DNA from: Algoriphagus sp.
Lineage (GTDB): Bacteria > Bacteroidota > Bacteroidia > Cytophagales > Cyclobacteriaceae
Length of the DNA: 64,000 nucleotides
Direction: 5' to 3'
NCBI GenBank assembly: GCA_030729785.1
Contig: JANQWS010000023.1
Span: 62,001 to 126,000, forward strand
Position numbers and translations under genes: made by a program. Below are positions 25,060 through 33,593 of this stretch, piece by piece; the stretch's first letter is position 1, and each line of letters starts with the position of its first letter. The notes below the pieces were generated by a model. The model made no database searches and had not been told where the DNA came from. It saw only the letters and a program-made list of their open reading frames with translations.

Positions 25060-25365
25060 TCAAATGCATGACCACAATCAACTTGTGTTAGATGATTTTT
25101 CAATGATTTTGCTTTAACTACTAATTATTGTTTTGACAATCCAAATGTCAAAACTCAAACAATAATTCATTAATGTTTTCATTTTATTAAAAATTATAAA
25201 TAAAAACTCCCTTTTTTAACAAATAGAGAAAAAAATAGAAATGGGATCAATTATTTTTTTTATCAGAAAACGATAGAAAATTACCTTTTTAACATAAATT
25301 TCGAATAATTGAACTGGGTAATACCAAATTCAACAACCATCTTAACTATTTTACAAAATTAGCCT
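25060..25365 (+). promoter_or_regulatory. Upstream region of the TonB receptor with a long inverted repeat
   Basis: AT-rich 306-base gap without a credible gene. An inverted repeat spans 25123-25167. Inner perfect 9-base arms GTTTTGACA (25130) and TGTCAAAAC (25146) enclose a 7-base loop, and outer arms AATTATTG and CAATAATT extend it across a small bulge. No T run follows, so it is more likely an operator or RNA structure than a terminator. A weak TACCTTTT box lies near 25282. Confidence 0.4.
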
Positions 25366-28300
25366 ATGAAAAATTTTACCAGAAAAATCTGGGGCTCCGT
25401 ACTTTCTTTAGTGGTTTTCCTTTCTTTGGGTACCTCTATTGCACTAGCCCAGACTACCATCTCCGGTACAGTCACGGATGCGGATACTAAAGAAACATTG
25501 GTAGGGGTAAACATCCTCGTAAAAGGAAAAGTAATTGGAACGATTACTGACTTGTCGGGTAAATTTACTCTAAACGTAAATCAGGAGCCTCCATTCACCT
25601 TGGTTTTCTCCATGGTGGGTTTCGGTTCTAAGGAAGTTGAAATCACGGGAGGAATCTCCAACCTATCAGTAGAACTAGGTGAATCAACAATTCTAGGACA
25701 AGAAGTCGTTATCTCCGCTTCGAGAGTAGAAGAAAGCATCCTCAAATCTCCTGTTTCTGTTGAAAAAATGGATATCATCGCTATCAGAGATGTTCCACAA
25801 GCGAGTTTCTACGATGCCCTTAACAACATGAAGGGGGTAGAAATGAGTACGCAATCCTTGACATTTAAATCATTTAACACGAGAGGCTTCAATGCGAACG
25901 GTAACGTAAGAACGGTACAAATGATCGATGGAATGGACAACCAAGCTCCTGGTCTTAATTTCTCTGTAGGTAATATAGTAGGTATCTCAGAATTGGATTT
26001 GGAAAGCGTTGAATTACTTCCAGGTGCTTCTTCAGCACTCTATGGGCCAAATGCGATTAACGGTATACTTTTGATGAACTCCAAAAATCCTTTCCAATAC
26101 CAGGGATTGTCTATGAATGTTCGAACTGGGTTGATGGACCAAGAAAACAGAACTACTGCAGCAACTGGATTTTATGATTTCAGTGCGCGCTATGCCAAGG
26201 CTATCAGTGATAAGGTTGCTTTTAAAGTAAATGTATCCTATTTGAAGGCAGATGACTGGCAAGCAAATGATTTCAGAGATCAATCACTATTGAATTCCTC
26301 AACGATTGAGACCGGTAATCGAATCTCCAACCCAGGTTACAATGGTGTAAACGTCTACGGTGATGAGACCAACGTTAACATGAACTCCATTGCGCAAGGA
26401 ATGGTTACTGCTGGTGTACTACCTGCCGCTCTCCTACCCTTGATTCCTCAAACTTTTGTATCTAGAACAGGATATAGAGAATCTGATTTAGCAGATTATG
26501 GGACTAAATCATTAAAGCTAAACGCTGCCTTGCATTACAGAATCAATGACCGTGTAGAAGCAATTATTCAAGGTAATTATGGTTTTGGTACTACAGTTTA
26601 CACGGGTGCAGATCGTTACTCCATTGCTAATTTCAAATTGGGTCAATACAAAGCAGAATTGAAGGGCGCAAACTGGTTCTTGAGAGGATATACTACGCAA
26701 GAACGTTCTGGTGATGCCTTTGCTGTAGGTATTGCTGCTTCAGGTGTCAACGAAGCATGGAAACCTAGTAGCCTTTGGTTCCCTCAATATGTAGGTGCTT
26801 TTGCTCAGGCAAGAGCTGGAGGAATGGACAATGCGATGGCGCATGATGCTGCTAGAGCATTCGCAGATCAAGGAAGATTGGTACCCGGTACTGCAGCATT
26901 TGATGCTGCAAAAAATACGGTGGTCAATAAACCTATTCCAGGCGATGCAACAGGCGTAGGAGCAAAATTTGTTGACAAAACAAACCTATACCACGTGGAA
27001 GGATCTTACCAGTTTACGGAAGTTAAGTGGGCTGATTTTGTAATTGGTGCAAACTTCAGAACCTATGAATTGAATTCTGAAAAAACACTGTTTGCAACTG
27101 ATGAAAATGGAGATGAATTCTCTATCAATGAATTTGGTGGGTATATTCAAGGAGCAAAATCCTTATTTAATGATAAATTTAGATTAACCGCTTCTGCTCG
27201 ATACGATAAGAATGAAAACTTTGAAGGCCAAGTTTCACCTCGTATTTCGGGAGTCTATTCAGCAGGTAATCACAATTTCCGTGCTTCTTACCAGACTGGC
27301 TTTAGAATGCCAACTACTCAAGATCAATACATTGACTTGGTAACCCCTCAAGCACGTTTGATTGGCGGTCTTCCTTTGTTTAGAGATCGTTACAATTTCT
27401 CTGGTAACCCTGTGTATTCGCTTGCTACGGTCACTAGCTTTGGTGGCGCTGTTTTGGCAGGTACACAACCTTCTTCTCCAGTGTATCAAGCATCTATTGC
27501 ACAAGCTACACAATTAGCGATTACTCAGGCTACGTCTATCGTTACTCAACAAGTACTAGCAGGATTAATTCCAGCTGCTCAGGCACCTGCAGCTATAGCA
27601 GCCTTGGTGCCTAGCATCGTTCCTGTGATTGCTGCACAATTGGTGCCAGCAAATGCGGCAGCAGCAGCAAAAGATAAGCTTGTTGCTTACGAACCAACCA
27701 CCTTCCAGCCTGAGATTGTTAAGTCTTATGAGATTGGCTATAAGGGATTGTTTTCAAATAAACTATTGATTGATGCGTATGCCTATTTCAATAGCTTTGA
27801 GAATTTCATTGGAGGTCAGGTTTTGGTACAGGACAAAAACTTCAATCCAGCAAATCCTGCTTCGGCACTTGGACTCAATTTGTTAAGCTCTAGTTCAAGA
27901 AATATTTTCTCTATGCCAGTCAATAGAACAGAGATTATCAAGTCTTGGGGATGGGCTTTAGGTGCAGATTATCGCTTACCTAAAAACTATACACTTGGTG
28001 GTAATGTGTCTTACAACACCCTTCAAAATTTGGATGAGTTAGTAGTTACTGGTTTCCAGCCTTCTTTCAATACTCCTGAATACCGCTATGTAGTAAACTT
28101 TGCCAACCGTGAAGTTGTCAAGAATTTAGGTTTTGCGCTTTCTTACAGATGGCAGGGTGAATTTGCTTGGCAGTCATCTTTCGTAGCTCCTGAAGTTTCA
28201 TCACAGCAACTTTCTGTAATGCCTGCATTCGGAACGTTTGATGCGCAAATGAGTGTAAAAATGAAGGCATTGAAGTCTATCTTGAAAATTGGTGGGTCAA

Positions 28301-28398
28301 ACCTATTCAACAGCACCGGATACAGACAAGCATGGGGTAACCCAACTGTCGGTTCCATGTACTATGTGAGCTTGACGTTTGATGAGTTCTTGAACTAA
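25366..28398 (+). CDS. TonB-dependent outer-membrane receptor
   Basis: Protein of 1010 residues. Signal peptide to about residue 29 (...TSIALAQ), then a carboxypeptidase-regulatory-like beta-sandwich at about 32-112 (TISGTVTDADTKETLVGVNI), then the plug (about 115-240, with LLPGASSALYGPNAINGIL) and a 22-strand barrel ending in a terminal aromatic strand (YYVSLTFDEFLN). No SusD-like gene follows, so it is not a classical polysaccharide pair. Two loops are rich in Ala, Pro and Gln (residues about 360-380 and 705-775). The substrate is unknown. A strong terminator follows the stop. Confidence 0.93.
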   Translation: MKNFTRKIWGSVLSLVVFLSLGTSIALAQTTISGTVTDADTKETLVGVNILVKGKVIGTITDLSGKFTLNVNQEPPFTLVFSMVGFGSKEVEITGGISNLSVELGESTILGQEVVISASRVEESILKSPVSVEKMDIIAIRDVPQASFYDALNNMKGVEMSTQSLTFKSFNTRGFNANGNVRTVQMIDGMDNQAPGLNFSVGNIVGISELDLESVELLPGASSALYGPNAINGILLMNSKNPFQYQGLSMNVRTGLMDQENRTTAATGFYDFSARYAKAISDKVAFKVNVSYLKADDWQANDFRDQSLLNSSTIETGNRISNPGYNGVNVYGDETNVNMNSIAQGMVTAGVLPAALLPLIPQTFVSRTGYRESDLADYGTKSLKLNAALHYRINDRVEAIIQGNYGFGTTVYTGADRYSIANFKLGQYKAELKGANWFLRGYTTQERSGDAFAVGIAASGVNEAWKPSSLWFPQYVGAFAQARAGGMDNAMAHDAARAFADQGRLVPGTAAFDAAKNTVVNKPIPGDATGVGAKFVDKTNLYHVEGSYQFTEVKWADFVIGANFRTYELNSEKTLFATDENGDEFSINEFGGYIQGAKSLFNDKFRLTASARYDKNENFEGQVSPRISGVYSAGNHNFRASYQTGFRMPTTQDQYIDLVTPQARLIGGLPLFRDRYNFSGNPVYSLATVTSFGGAVLAGTQPSSPVYQASIAQATQLAITQATSIVTQQVLAGLIPAAQAPAAIAALVPSIVPVIAAQLVPANAAAAAKDKLVAYEPTTFQPEIVKSYEIGYKGLFSNKLLIDAYAYFNSFENFIGGQVLVQDKNFNPANPASALGLNLLSSSSRNIFSMPVNRTEIIKSWGWALGADYRLPKNYTLGGNVSYNTLQNLDELVVTGFQPSFNTPEYRYVVNFANREVVKNLGFALSYRWQGEFAWQSSFVAPEVSSQQLSVMPAFGTFDAQMSVKMKALKSILKIGGSNLFNSTGYRQAWGNPTVGSMYYVSLTFDEFLN

Positions 28399-28414
28399 TC
28401 AAATTCGCTTTCTT

Positions 28415-28450
28415 AAAAAAAGGGCTGCTCTTACGAGCGGCCCTTTTTTT
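28415..28450 (+). terminator. Rho-independent terminator of the TonB receptor gene
   Basis: GGGC-T-GCTC and GAGC-G-GCCC arms around a TTAC loop, flanked by seven A residues and seven T residues. It starts 16 bases after the stop. The flanking A and T runs mean it could also act leftward. Confidence 0.85.
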
Positions 28451-28930
28451 GTACCAAGTACCATGTAGACTCATTGGGTCGAGACACGAGATTCGTATGG
28501 CTTACGAACTTTCAGTTCTTATGTCAATATTCGGCGTTGGGCGTTCGACATTGAAAAAGTATCTAGTCGTTAGATGAATTAGCAAGATGAGGAAAGAATT
28601 CTAGTCCATACTTTGTACTTCGTCTTCGTATTACTTACTAGTATCTAGACACGAGATTCAAACTTCTGAGTTCGACGTCCGGCGTTCAGCGTTAGTTATT
28701 TAATGCTTTGCCAGCCTACCGCCTGTATATCGTAGCTCAAACTTGATTTCCTAACTCTTACTTAACACAATACCGTAGCTCGTATCTCGTACTTCCTTTT
28801 TTGTACGAAGTACATTGTACTTATTCCTGTAGACATTCTTCGATCGGCTTTCGGTGTTCAAAATTAATTTAGATACCGTATTTCGCCTGCCTGGAAGGCA
28901 GGTATCTCGTATTTCTACCTAATCCTTTTT
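28451..28930. repeat. Word-like repeat tract (CGTA/CGTT/TACTTCG family) between convergent genes
   Basis: No gene is credible here. The tract is built from recurring related words: GACACGAGATTC at two sites (28476 and 28652 area), CGGCGTTGGGCGTTCGACATTG, GTTCGACGTCCGGCGTTCAGCGTT, CGTAGCTCGTATCTCGTAC, TACGAAGTACATTGTACTT and CGGCTTTCGGTGTTC. A 7-base hairpin CCTGCCT/AGGCAGG at 28886-28902 is nested in AGATAC/GTATCT. The phrases differ from the GATTATCC repeat family. The role is unknown. Confidence 0.6.
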
Positions 28931-28947
28931 CCACGAAGAAATTCTGA

Positions 28948-30510
28948 TTAATGTACTTCGCCCATCATTTTCTTCAATACAGGCTTTAGAAGAAGCAATA
29001 CAAAGGCAGAACCCATTACCGTATACACAATCATCATAAATTGATCTGGCATGGCAGCAAGCCCCTCTTCTGAGCCCCCACTCGCTTCCCCTGCAATCAA
29101 TCCTGCAAATAAGTTGCCCAAAGCCACCGAGAGGAACCAAATTCCCATCATTTGACCACCATATCCTTTAGGAGCCAATTTGGTCACCAATGATAGTCCA
29201 ACAGGGGACAAACTCAATTCACCAAAAGTGTGTAATAAGAAAGTAATGATTAACCAACTAGGAGCTGCCAATTCTCCTGAAGCTGCGATTTTGGTTGCAA
29301 AATACATTACAAAAAAGCCAACACCCAGCATCGCAAGTCCAAAAATGAATTTTAAGGGAGAACTAGGTTCCAAATTCTTACGCCCCAACCAAACCCAAAG
29401 CGCGGCAAAGAATGGTGCGAAAATGATAATGAATAAGGAATTGATAGATTGAAAATAGCCTGTAGGTATTTCCCAACCTAAAACCTGCCGATTTGTAAAA
29501 CGCTCCGCGAATAAATTCAGCGTTGATCCTGCTTGTTCAAACCCAGACCAGAACATGGCTGAAAAAAAGAAAAGAATCGCAATCACGCCTACTTTATTCT
29601 TGTCCGATGTATTCAGTCCCCCAAAAGCAATCACGTAACCCAAATATCCTACGGCTACAAGCGCAATTACTAGCCCTGATGATTTGGCAATTGCCGCTGC
29701 ATCGATGGAAACAATACCAGAAAATAAAATGCCAATCACAACCAAACCAACCAAACCAATTAGTGAGGTGATGCTTTTCAATTTTTTTTGCGCAAGCTGT
29801 TCTTCTGTAGATTGAATCAAAGGAACCTCTCCAAATCCATCAAGCGATTTTCCAGTGAGTTTGTATTGAATCAATCCAAAAATCATTCCTAATCCTGCCA
29901 ACCCAAATCCCAAATGCATGTCGTATTCCGCTACTGTCGCACAAGCTAATGGTGCGATAAAACCGCCAATATTGATACCCATATAAAAAATGGAAAAGCC
30001 TGCATCTCTTTTGGAACTTCCAGCAGGGTAAAGTTGCCCCACAATTGAACTAATATTAGGCTTTAACAATCCAGTGCCCAAAACAATCAAAAGCAATCCC
30101 AGAAAGAAGGAAGTGGTATCCAAGGTGCTCAAGGTAGTTCTTTCCGTTACACTACCTCCTATCCAGCCCTCGATTCCTGGTACTGCCATCATAAAATGGC
30201 CTAAAGCAATGATAATCCCCCCATACCAAACAGACTTCTTCAAGCCAAATAAACGATCAGCAAGCCATCCACCAGGTAAAGCCAAGAGGTATACTCCCAT
30301 CGTATATAGTCCATAAACTGCTCCCGCTGTAGGATCATCAAACCCAAGACCACCTTCGGTAATGGCTTTGGTCATAAATAAAATCAATAAGGCACGCATG
30401 CCGTAGTAACTGAAACGCTCCCACATTTCGGTAAAGAATAACGTCATCAGTCCCTTTGGATGACCAAAAGCAGTAGGACCTGCAAATTCAGAATTAAGTG
30501 CTTTTTCCAA
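28948..30510 (-). CDS. POT family proton-dependent oligopeptide transporter
   Basis: Protein of 520 residues with about 14 membrane segments. The N-terminal EMWERFSYYGMRALL holds the ExxERFxYY proton/peptide motif of the POT/PTR family. The next family signature is GGWLADRLFGLKKSV, followed by FSIFYMGINIGGFIAPL. It imports di- and tripeptides across the inner membrane (family knowledge). It fits the peptidase and glutathione-degradation genes elsewhere in the window, though these are not linked. It is transcribed convergently to the TonB receptor. Its promoter region carries a perfect inverted repeat (see entry). Confidence 0.93.
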   Translation of the reverse strand: MEKALNSEFAGPTAFGHPKGLMTLFFTEMWERFSYYGMRALLILFMTKAITEGGLGFDDPTAGAVYGLYTMGVYLLALPGGWLADRLFGLKKSVWYGGIIIALGHFMMAVPGIEGWIGGSVTERTTLSTLDTTSFFLGLLLIVLGTGLLKPNISSIVGQLYPAGSSKRDAGFSIFYMGINIGGFIAPLACATVAEYDMHLGFGLAGLGMIFGLIQYKLTGKSLDGFGEVPLIQSTEEQLAQKKLKSITSLIGLVGLVVIGILFSGIVSIDAAAIAKSSGLVIALVAVGYLGYVIAFGGLNTSDKNKVGVIAILFFFSAMFWSGFEQAGSTLNLFAERFTNRQVLGWEIPTGYFQSINSLFIIIFAPFFAALWVWLGRKNLEPSSPLKFIFGLAMLGVGFFVMYFATKIAASGELAAPSWLIITFLLHTFGELSLSPVGLSLVTKLAPKGYGGQMMGIWFLSVALGNLFAGLIAGEASGGSEEGLAAMPDQFMMIVYTVMGSAFVLLLLKPVLKKMMGEVH

Positions 30511-30535
30511 GGTTGTTTCGGGTTGAATGAATTAA

Positions 30536-30582
30536 ATTTCTTTGCAATGATAAACTTTTTTGGCAGTTGATTGCAAAGAAAT
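30536..30582 (-). promoter_or_regulatory. Promoter of the POT transporter with a perfect 13-bp inverted repeat
   Basis: ATTTCTTTGCAAT (30536-30548) and ATTGCAAAGAAAT (30570-30582) are perfect inverted copies 21 bases apart. On the minus strand a TTTG (-33 box) lies in one arm and TATCATTG, one mismatch from TAnnTTTG, touches the other, with a 21-base spacer. The implied leader is about 28 bases. A repressor binding both arms could block this promoter. Confidence 0.5.
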
Positions 30583-30669
30583 CCAAGGAACTGTTTCTGA
30601 AAAACAAAATGACTCTCATTCAGGTGCAGACTTTTTAGTGCTTCATACCTAAAAAGCAAAATCAACCCC

Positions 30670-30677
30670 TATTTTTG
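30670..30677 (+). promoter_or_regulatory. Probable -7 promoter box of the cyclophilin gene
   Basis: TATTTTTG, an exact TAnnTTTG match, lies 40 bases before the ATG at 30717. A clear TTTG at -33 is not seen. Confidence 0.42.
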
Positions 30678-30716
30678 CAAGACAAACAGGAAAAACTATA
30701 CTAATCCTATACAAGC

Positions 30717-31154
30717 ATGAAAACAGCTGAAATAATTACTGAAAAAGGAACAATGCGGGTAGAATTCTATGAGAAGGATGCGCCAATTACTGTACAAAAT
30801 TTCGTAGATCTCTCCAACAAAGGCTTTTACGATGGACTCACTTTCCACCGTGTTATCCCAAATTTTGTCATCCAAGGAGGCTGTCCAACAGGAACAGGTA
30901 CTGGCGGCCCAGGTTACAAAATCCAATGTGAATTAGAGGGTGAAAATCAATACCACGATCGAGGAGTCCTTTCTATGGCTCATGCTGGTAGAAATACTGG
31001 AGGATCTCAGTTTTTTATCTGCCACAGCCGTACCAATACCGCACACTTAGATCGAAACCATACCTGCTTTGGCAAAGTCGTAGAAGGTCTAGAAGTAATA
31101 GATACGATCCGTGCTGGAGACAAAATTGAAAAAATTGTAATCCACGAATCCTAA
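30717..31154 (+). CDS. Cyclophilin-type peptidylprolyl isomerase
   Basis: Protein of 145 residues without signal peptide, so cytoplasmic. The cyclophilin core: [22 protein letters not shown] (about 42-63) holds catalytic Arg and Phe, and the [18 protein letters not shown] segment (about 87-104) holds the Phe-Phe pair of the substrate pocket. The first Trp of eukaryotic cyclophilins is replaced, as in bacterial small forms ([12 protein letters not shown]). It isomerises prolyl peptide bonds during folding. A terminator follows. Confidence 0.96.
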   Translation: MKTAEIITEKGTMRVEFYEKDAPITVQNFVDLSNKGFYDGLTFHRVIPNFVIQGGCPTGTGTGGPGYKIQCELEGENQYHDRGVLSMAHAGRNTGGSQFFICHSRTNTAHLDRNHTCFGKVVEGLEVIDTIRAGDKIEKIVIHES

Positions 31155-31164
31155 GCTCATCTCA

Positions 31165-31212
31165 AATCCGGTGCCTCCTTGTTCTCAAGTAATGGGGTGC
31201 CGGATTATTATT
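31165..31212 (+). terminator. Terminator after the cyclophilin gene
   Basis: AATCCGG and CCGGATT arms, extended by wobble and GCC pairs, are followed by ATTATTTTTT. It begins 11 bases after the stop and its tail overlaps the last codons of the convergent ceramidase-like gene. Confidence 0.65.
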
Positions 31213-32776
31213 TTTTCAACAATTGTAGGTCCTTCAAAATGCTAAGAACCTCTCCATGGATTTTTGGAGCAGTTTCTGGGCCTAAAGAATTGATTTCACC
31301 ATAAGGACGGTCTTGGTAATCGTAGCTGAATGGAGGGTTTACATCCCACTGACTTTTGGGGACAATGTAGCCAATCATGTCGTTTGACATTCCTGAGAAA
31401 AAAATATACTGTCCTGGAATTTTTTCTTTCAGAGCAGGTACTTCTACTGGATCAATTTTGAAATCAGCCCCATTTGGCGATTCAATCCCTCCATGAAGAA
31501 TTTCTGGATATAGTTCTCCAGGCACATGAACAAAGGTGGCTGGACCTAACTTCCAAGCCGAAATCTCCGATCGAATTTTTTTCCAACCCACAAATCCTCG
31601 ATCAAAAATTCCAACAAAAGCTGCCAATTGAAAAAGTGAATTGTCCATGGCTAAGGAAATAGACCTAGCTCTAATACCCAAATCAAGGCTGGAATAAACT
31701 TTCAAGCTAGAGTCATTTAAAGTTTCTAAGGTCACTTTAGCAAGTGCTTTTCCTTGAGCAAGAAGCTTTTCAGGAGTCTGCTCTTGATAAATAATTCCCG
31801 TATACGGATCCTTAATCACTTGGTCTGGGTGTGTAGTCATCAATCCTCCTACTGCTCCATTCAAAAAAATCGCTACACCGCCTACCCCTGGTTCGGTCAA
31901 GTTATCTGATACTGGAATTCCATCTTCGACAAAATTTCGCCAAGGATCCGCAAAATCAGAACTAATTTGAATATTTTCCAACCAAAGGGTCTCAGGATGA
32001 TTGCCCCAATTCATAAGGGTACCTAGTGTGGATCCCGTTTGTGCATCAAGAACCTGCATCAATTGCAATCCAGCATCAAGAACAAAAGGGGGACGCGTAT
32101 CCCCTACCAAATCCTTTAGCCTCTCTGGCTCCTGCGCAAATTTAAAGTGTGCAGGCCTTCTAGTAGAATACGCCTCTCCTATCGCCTTCGAAATTCCTTC
32201 TTGAACATACTTCATGTAGTCTGGATTGACTCCTCTCACGTACTCTGAAGGGCCCCACATGCCCATTAAATCAGGGGCTGAATGTACGTGAGTACTCGAA
32301 ATGACCACATAATCTAATCCAGGATACTTTTCTTGAATTAATTTTCGGGTGGCAATCACCTCATCATTTCCAAATCCAATCATGTCAATGACACAAAGAG
32401 CAAGCGAAACATCTCCAGACTCAAGCACCATGGCCCTTGCCCAAAGTTTATCAAGAACCCCTTGCGCTGGTCTTGAATTATGAAACCCAGCTAACCAAAT
32501 CGCATCAAACTCACCATTTCCATTGGCATCTACAAAACGATCCCCTTTTTCTGGAACATACTTCGAATCCCGATCCACATCCTCCCAAGTTTCAAAATCG
32601 ATAGGTGTGAGATCAACTTTAGAAAATCCCGCTTGGATGATGTCCGCCGATCTATACAAAGAAACGTCAGTTTGATAGCCTGAATGCCGATCTCGGAATT
32701 GATATCCTGCATAAGCTAGGATTGAAACAAAAACTACAAGAACAATTCTCAAGAAAATTAGCAGTCCTTTTCGCAT
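31208..32776 (-). CDS. Neutral/alkaline ceramidase N-terminal-domain-like exported hydrolase
   Basis: Protein of 522 residues with one N-terminal membrane anchor or uncleaved signal (about 6-25). The rest resembles the catalytic N-terminal domain of neutral/alkaline non-lysosomal ceramidases. AGFSKVDLTPID is the start of the domain. ISSTHVHSAPDLMG (about 157-170) holds paired zinc His residues. NWGNHPETLW holds another His. It is shorter than true ceramidases and lacks their C-terminal immunoglobulin-like domain. The insertion DVDRDSKYVPEKGDRFVDANGNGEFD is EF-hand-like (DANGNGEFD) and may bind calcium. The substrate is unknown. Confidence 0.8.
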   Translation of the reverse strand: MRKGLLIFLRIVLVVFVSILAYAGYQFRDRHSGYQTDVSLYRSADIIQAGFSKVDLTPIDFETWEDVDRDSKYVPEKGDRFVDANGNGEFDAIWLAGFHNSRPAQGVLDKLWARAMVLESGDVSLALCVIDMIGFGNDEVIATRKLIQEKYPGLDYVVISSTHVHSAPDLMGMWGPSEYVRGVNPDYMKYVQEGISKAIGEAYSTRRPAHFKFAQEPERLKDLVGDTRPPFVLDAGLQLMQVLDAQTGSTLGTLMNWGNHPETLWLENIQISSDFADPWRNFVEDGIPVSDNLTEPGVGGVAIFLNGAVGGLMTTHPDQVIKDPYTGIIYQEQTPEKLLAQGKALAKVTLETLNDSSLKVYSSLDLGIRARSISLAMDNSLFQLAAFVGIFDRGFVGWKKIRSEISAWKLGPATFVHVPGELYPEILHGGIESPNGADFKIDPVEVPALKEKIPGQYIFFSGMSNDMIGYIVPKSQWDVNPPFSYDYQDRPYGEINSLGPETAPKIHGEVLSILKDLQLLKK

Positions 32777-32861
32777 AGATTATTTTAGAAAAATGTATAA
32801 CTAAAGTATCTATTTTTCTTGGAGAAGGAAAGTTAACCCACTGAATTTAAGGGGATCAACT

Positions 32862-33578
32862 TTACAAATTTTGAATTTGCTGACGAAAATATCGCTCGTG
32901 AATATCGGCGTGGGGGACAATTAACTTATACCACCTCAAGCGAAGCGCAGCTTGTTCTTTTTCTGTAAGATTGAAATTCGGGATTTTCATATCATTGACC
33001 CGCTTTATCAATTCATAAAGAAAAATAGATGCGGAAACTGAAATATTGAAACTCTCGGTGAATCCTCGCATCGGGATATGCACGAGCCCGTCTACTTTGG
33101 ATTTCACTTCTTCACTAATTCCTTCGTGCTCGTTACCAAAAACAAGGGCTACTTTTTGATTGGGCAGGATAGGGAAGTCATGAATAGACAAGGAATTTGA
33201 TGCGGGGCTTGTACCATAGATTGTATAGCCTTCCGACCGCAATCTTCCAAAGCAGTCATCCACAGCTGATCCATCTGTTTTAAAATATTTATGTAAATCC
33301 ACCCATTGAGCCGCTCCACGGGTCACAAAGGGATTGATTTTATAGGTGTCTGTCTTTTCAATTAAATGGATATCCTGAATACCAAAGCAGTCACAGGTCC
33401 GAAGGACCGCACTGGCGTTGTGTGGTTTGAAAATATCTTCAAGAACAATGGTAAAAAATCGGGTTCGTTTTGCTAGTACATTATCTATAGCAGACTTTTT
33501 ATGAGCAGTAATGTATTTCCCTAGGTAGTTGATTAATTCCTCTTCCCCATACCCTTGTTTGAATTCCTCCTGACCCAT
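32862..33578 (-). CDS. trmH: tRNA/rRNA 2'-O-ribose methyltransferase, TrmH family
   Basis: SPOUT-fold enzyme of 238 residues from the ATG at 33578. The ORF track starts five codons earlier at a TTG that directly abuts the parC stop; either is possible. KPHNASAVLRTCDCFG (about 52-67), LVFGNEHEGIS and IPMRGFTESFNISVSASI form the knotted SAM-binding site. The pattern with PHNASAVLRTCD and the C-terminal tail RWYKLIVPHADIHERYF matches TrmH, which makes Gm18 in tRNA. It lies at the 3' end of the parE-parC transcription unit. Confidence 0.88.
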   Translation of the reverse strand: MGQEEFKQGYGEEELINYLGKYITAHKKSAIDNVLAKRTRFFTIVLEDIFKPHNASAVLRTCDCFGIQDIHLIEKTDTYKINPFVTRGAAQWVDLHKYFKTDGSAVDDCFGRLRSEGYTIYGTSPASNSLSIHDFPILPNQKVALVFGNEHEGISEEVKSKVDGLVHIPMRGFTESFNISVSASIFLYELIKRVNDMKIPNFNLTEKEQAALRLRWYKLIVPHADIHERYFRQQIQNL

Positions 33579-33593
33579 ACCGTACTTATTCAA

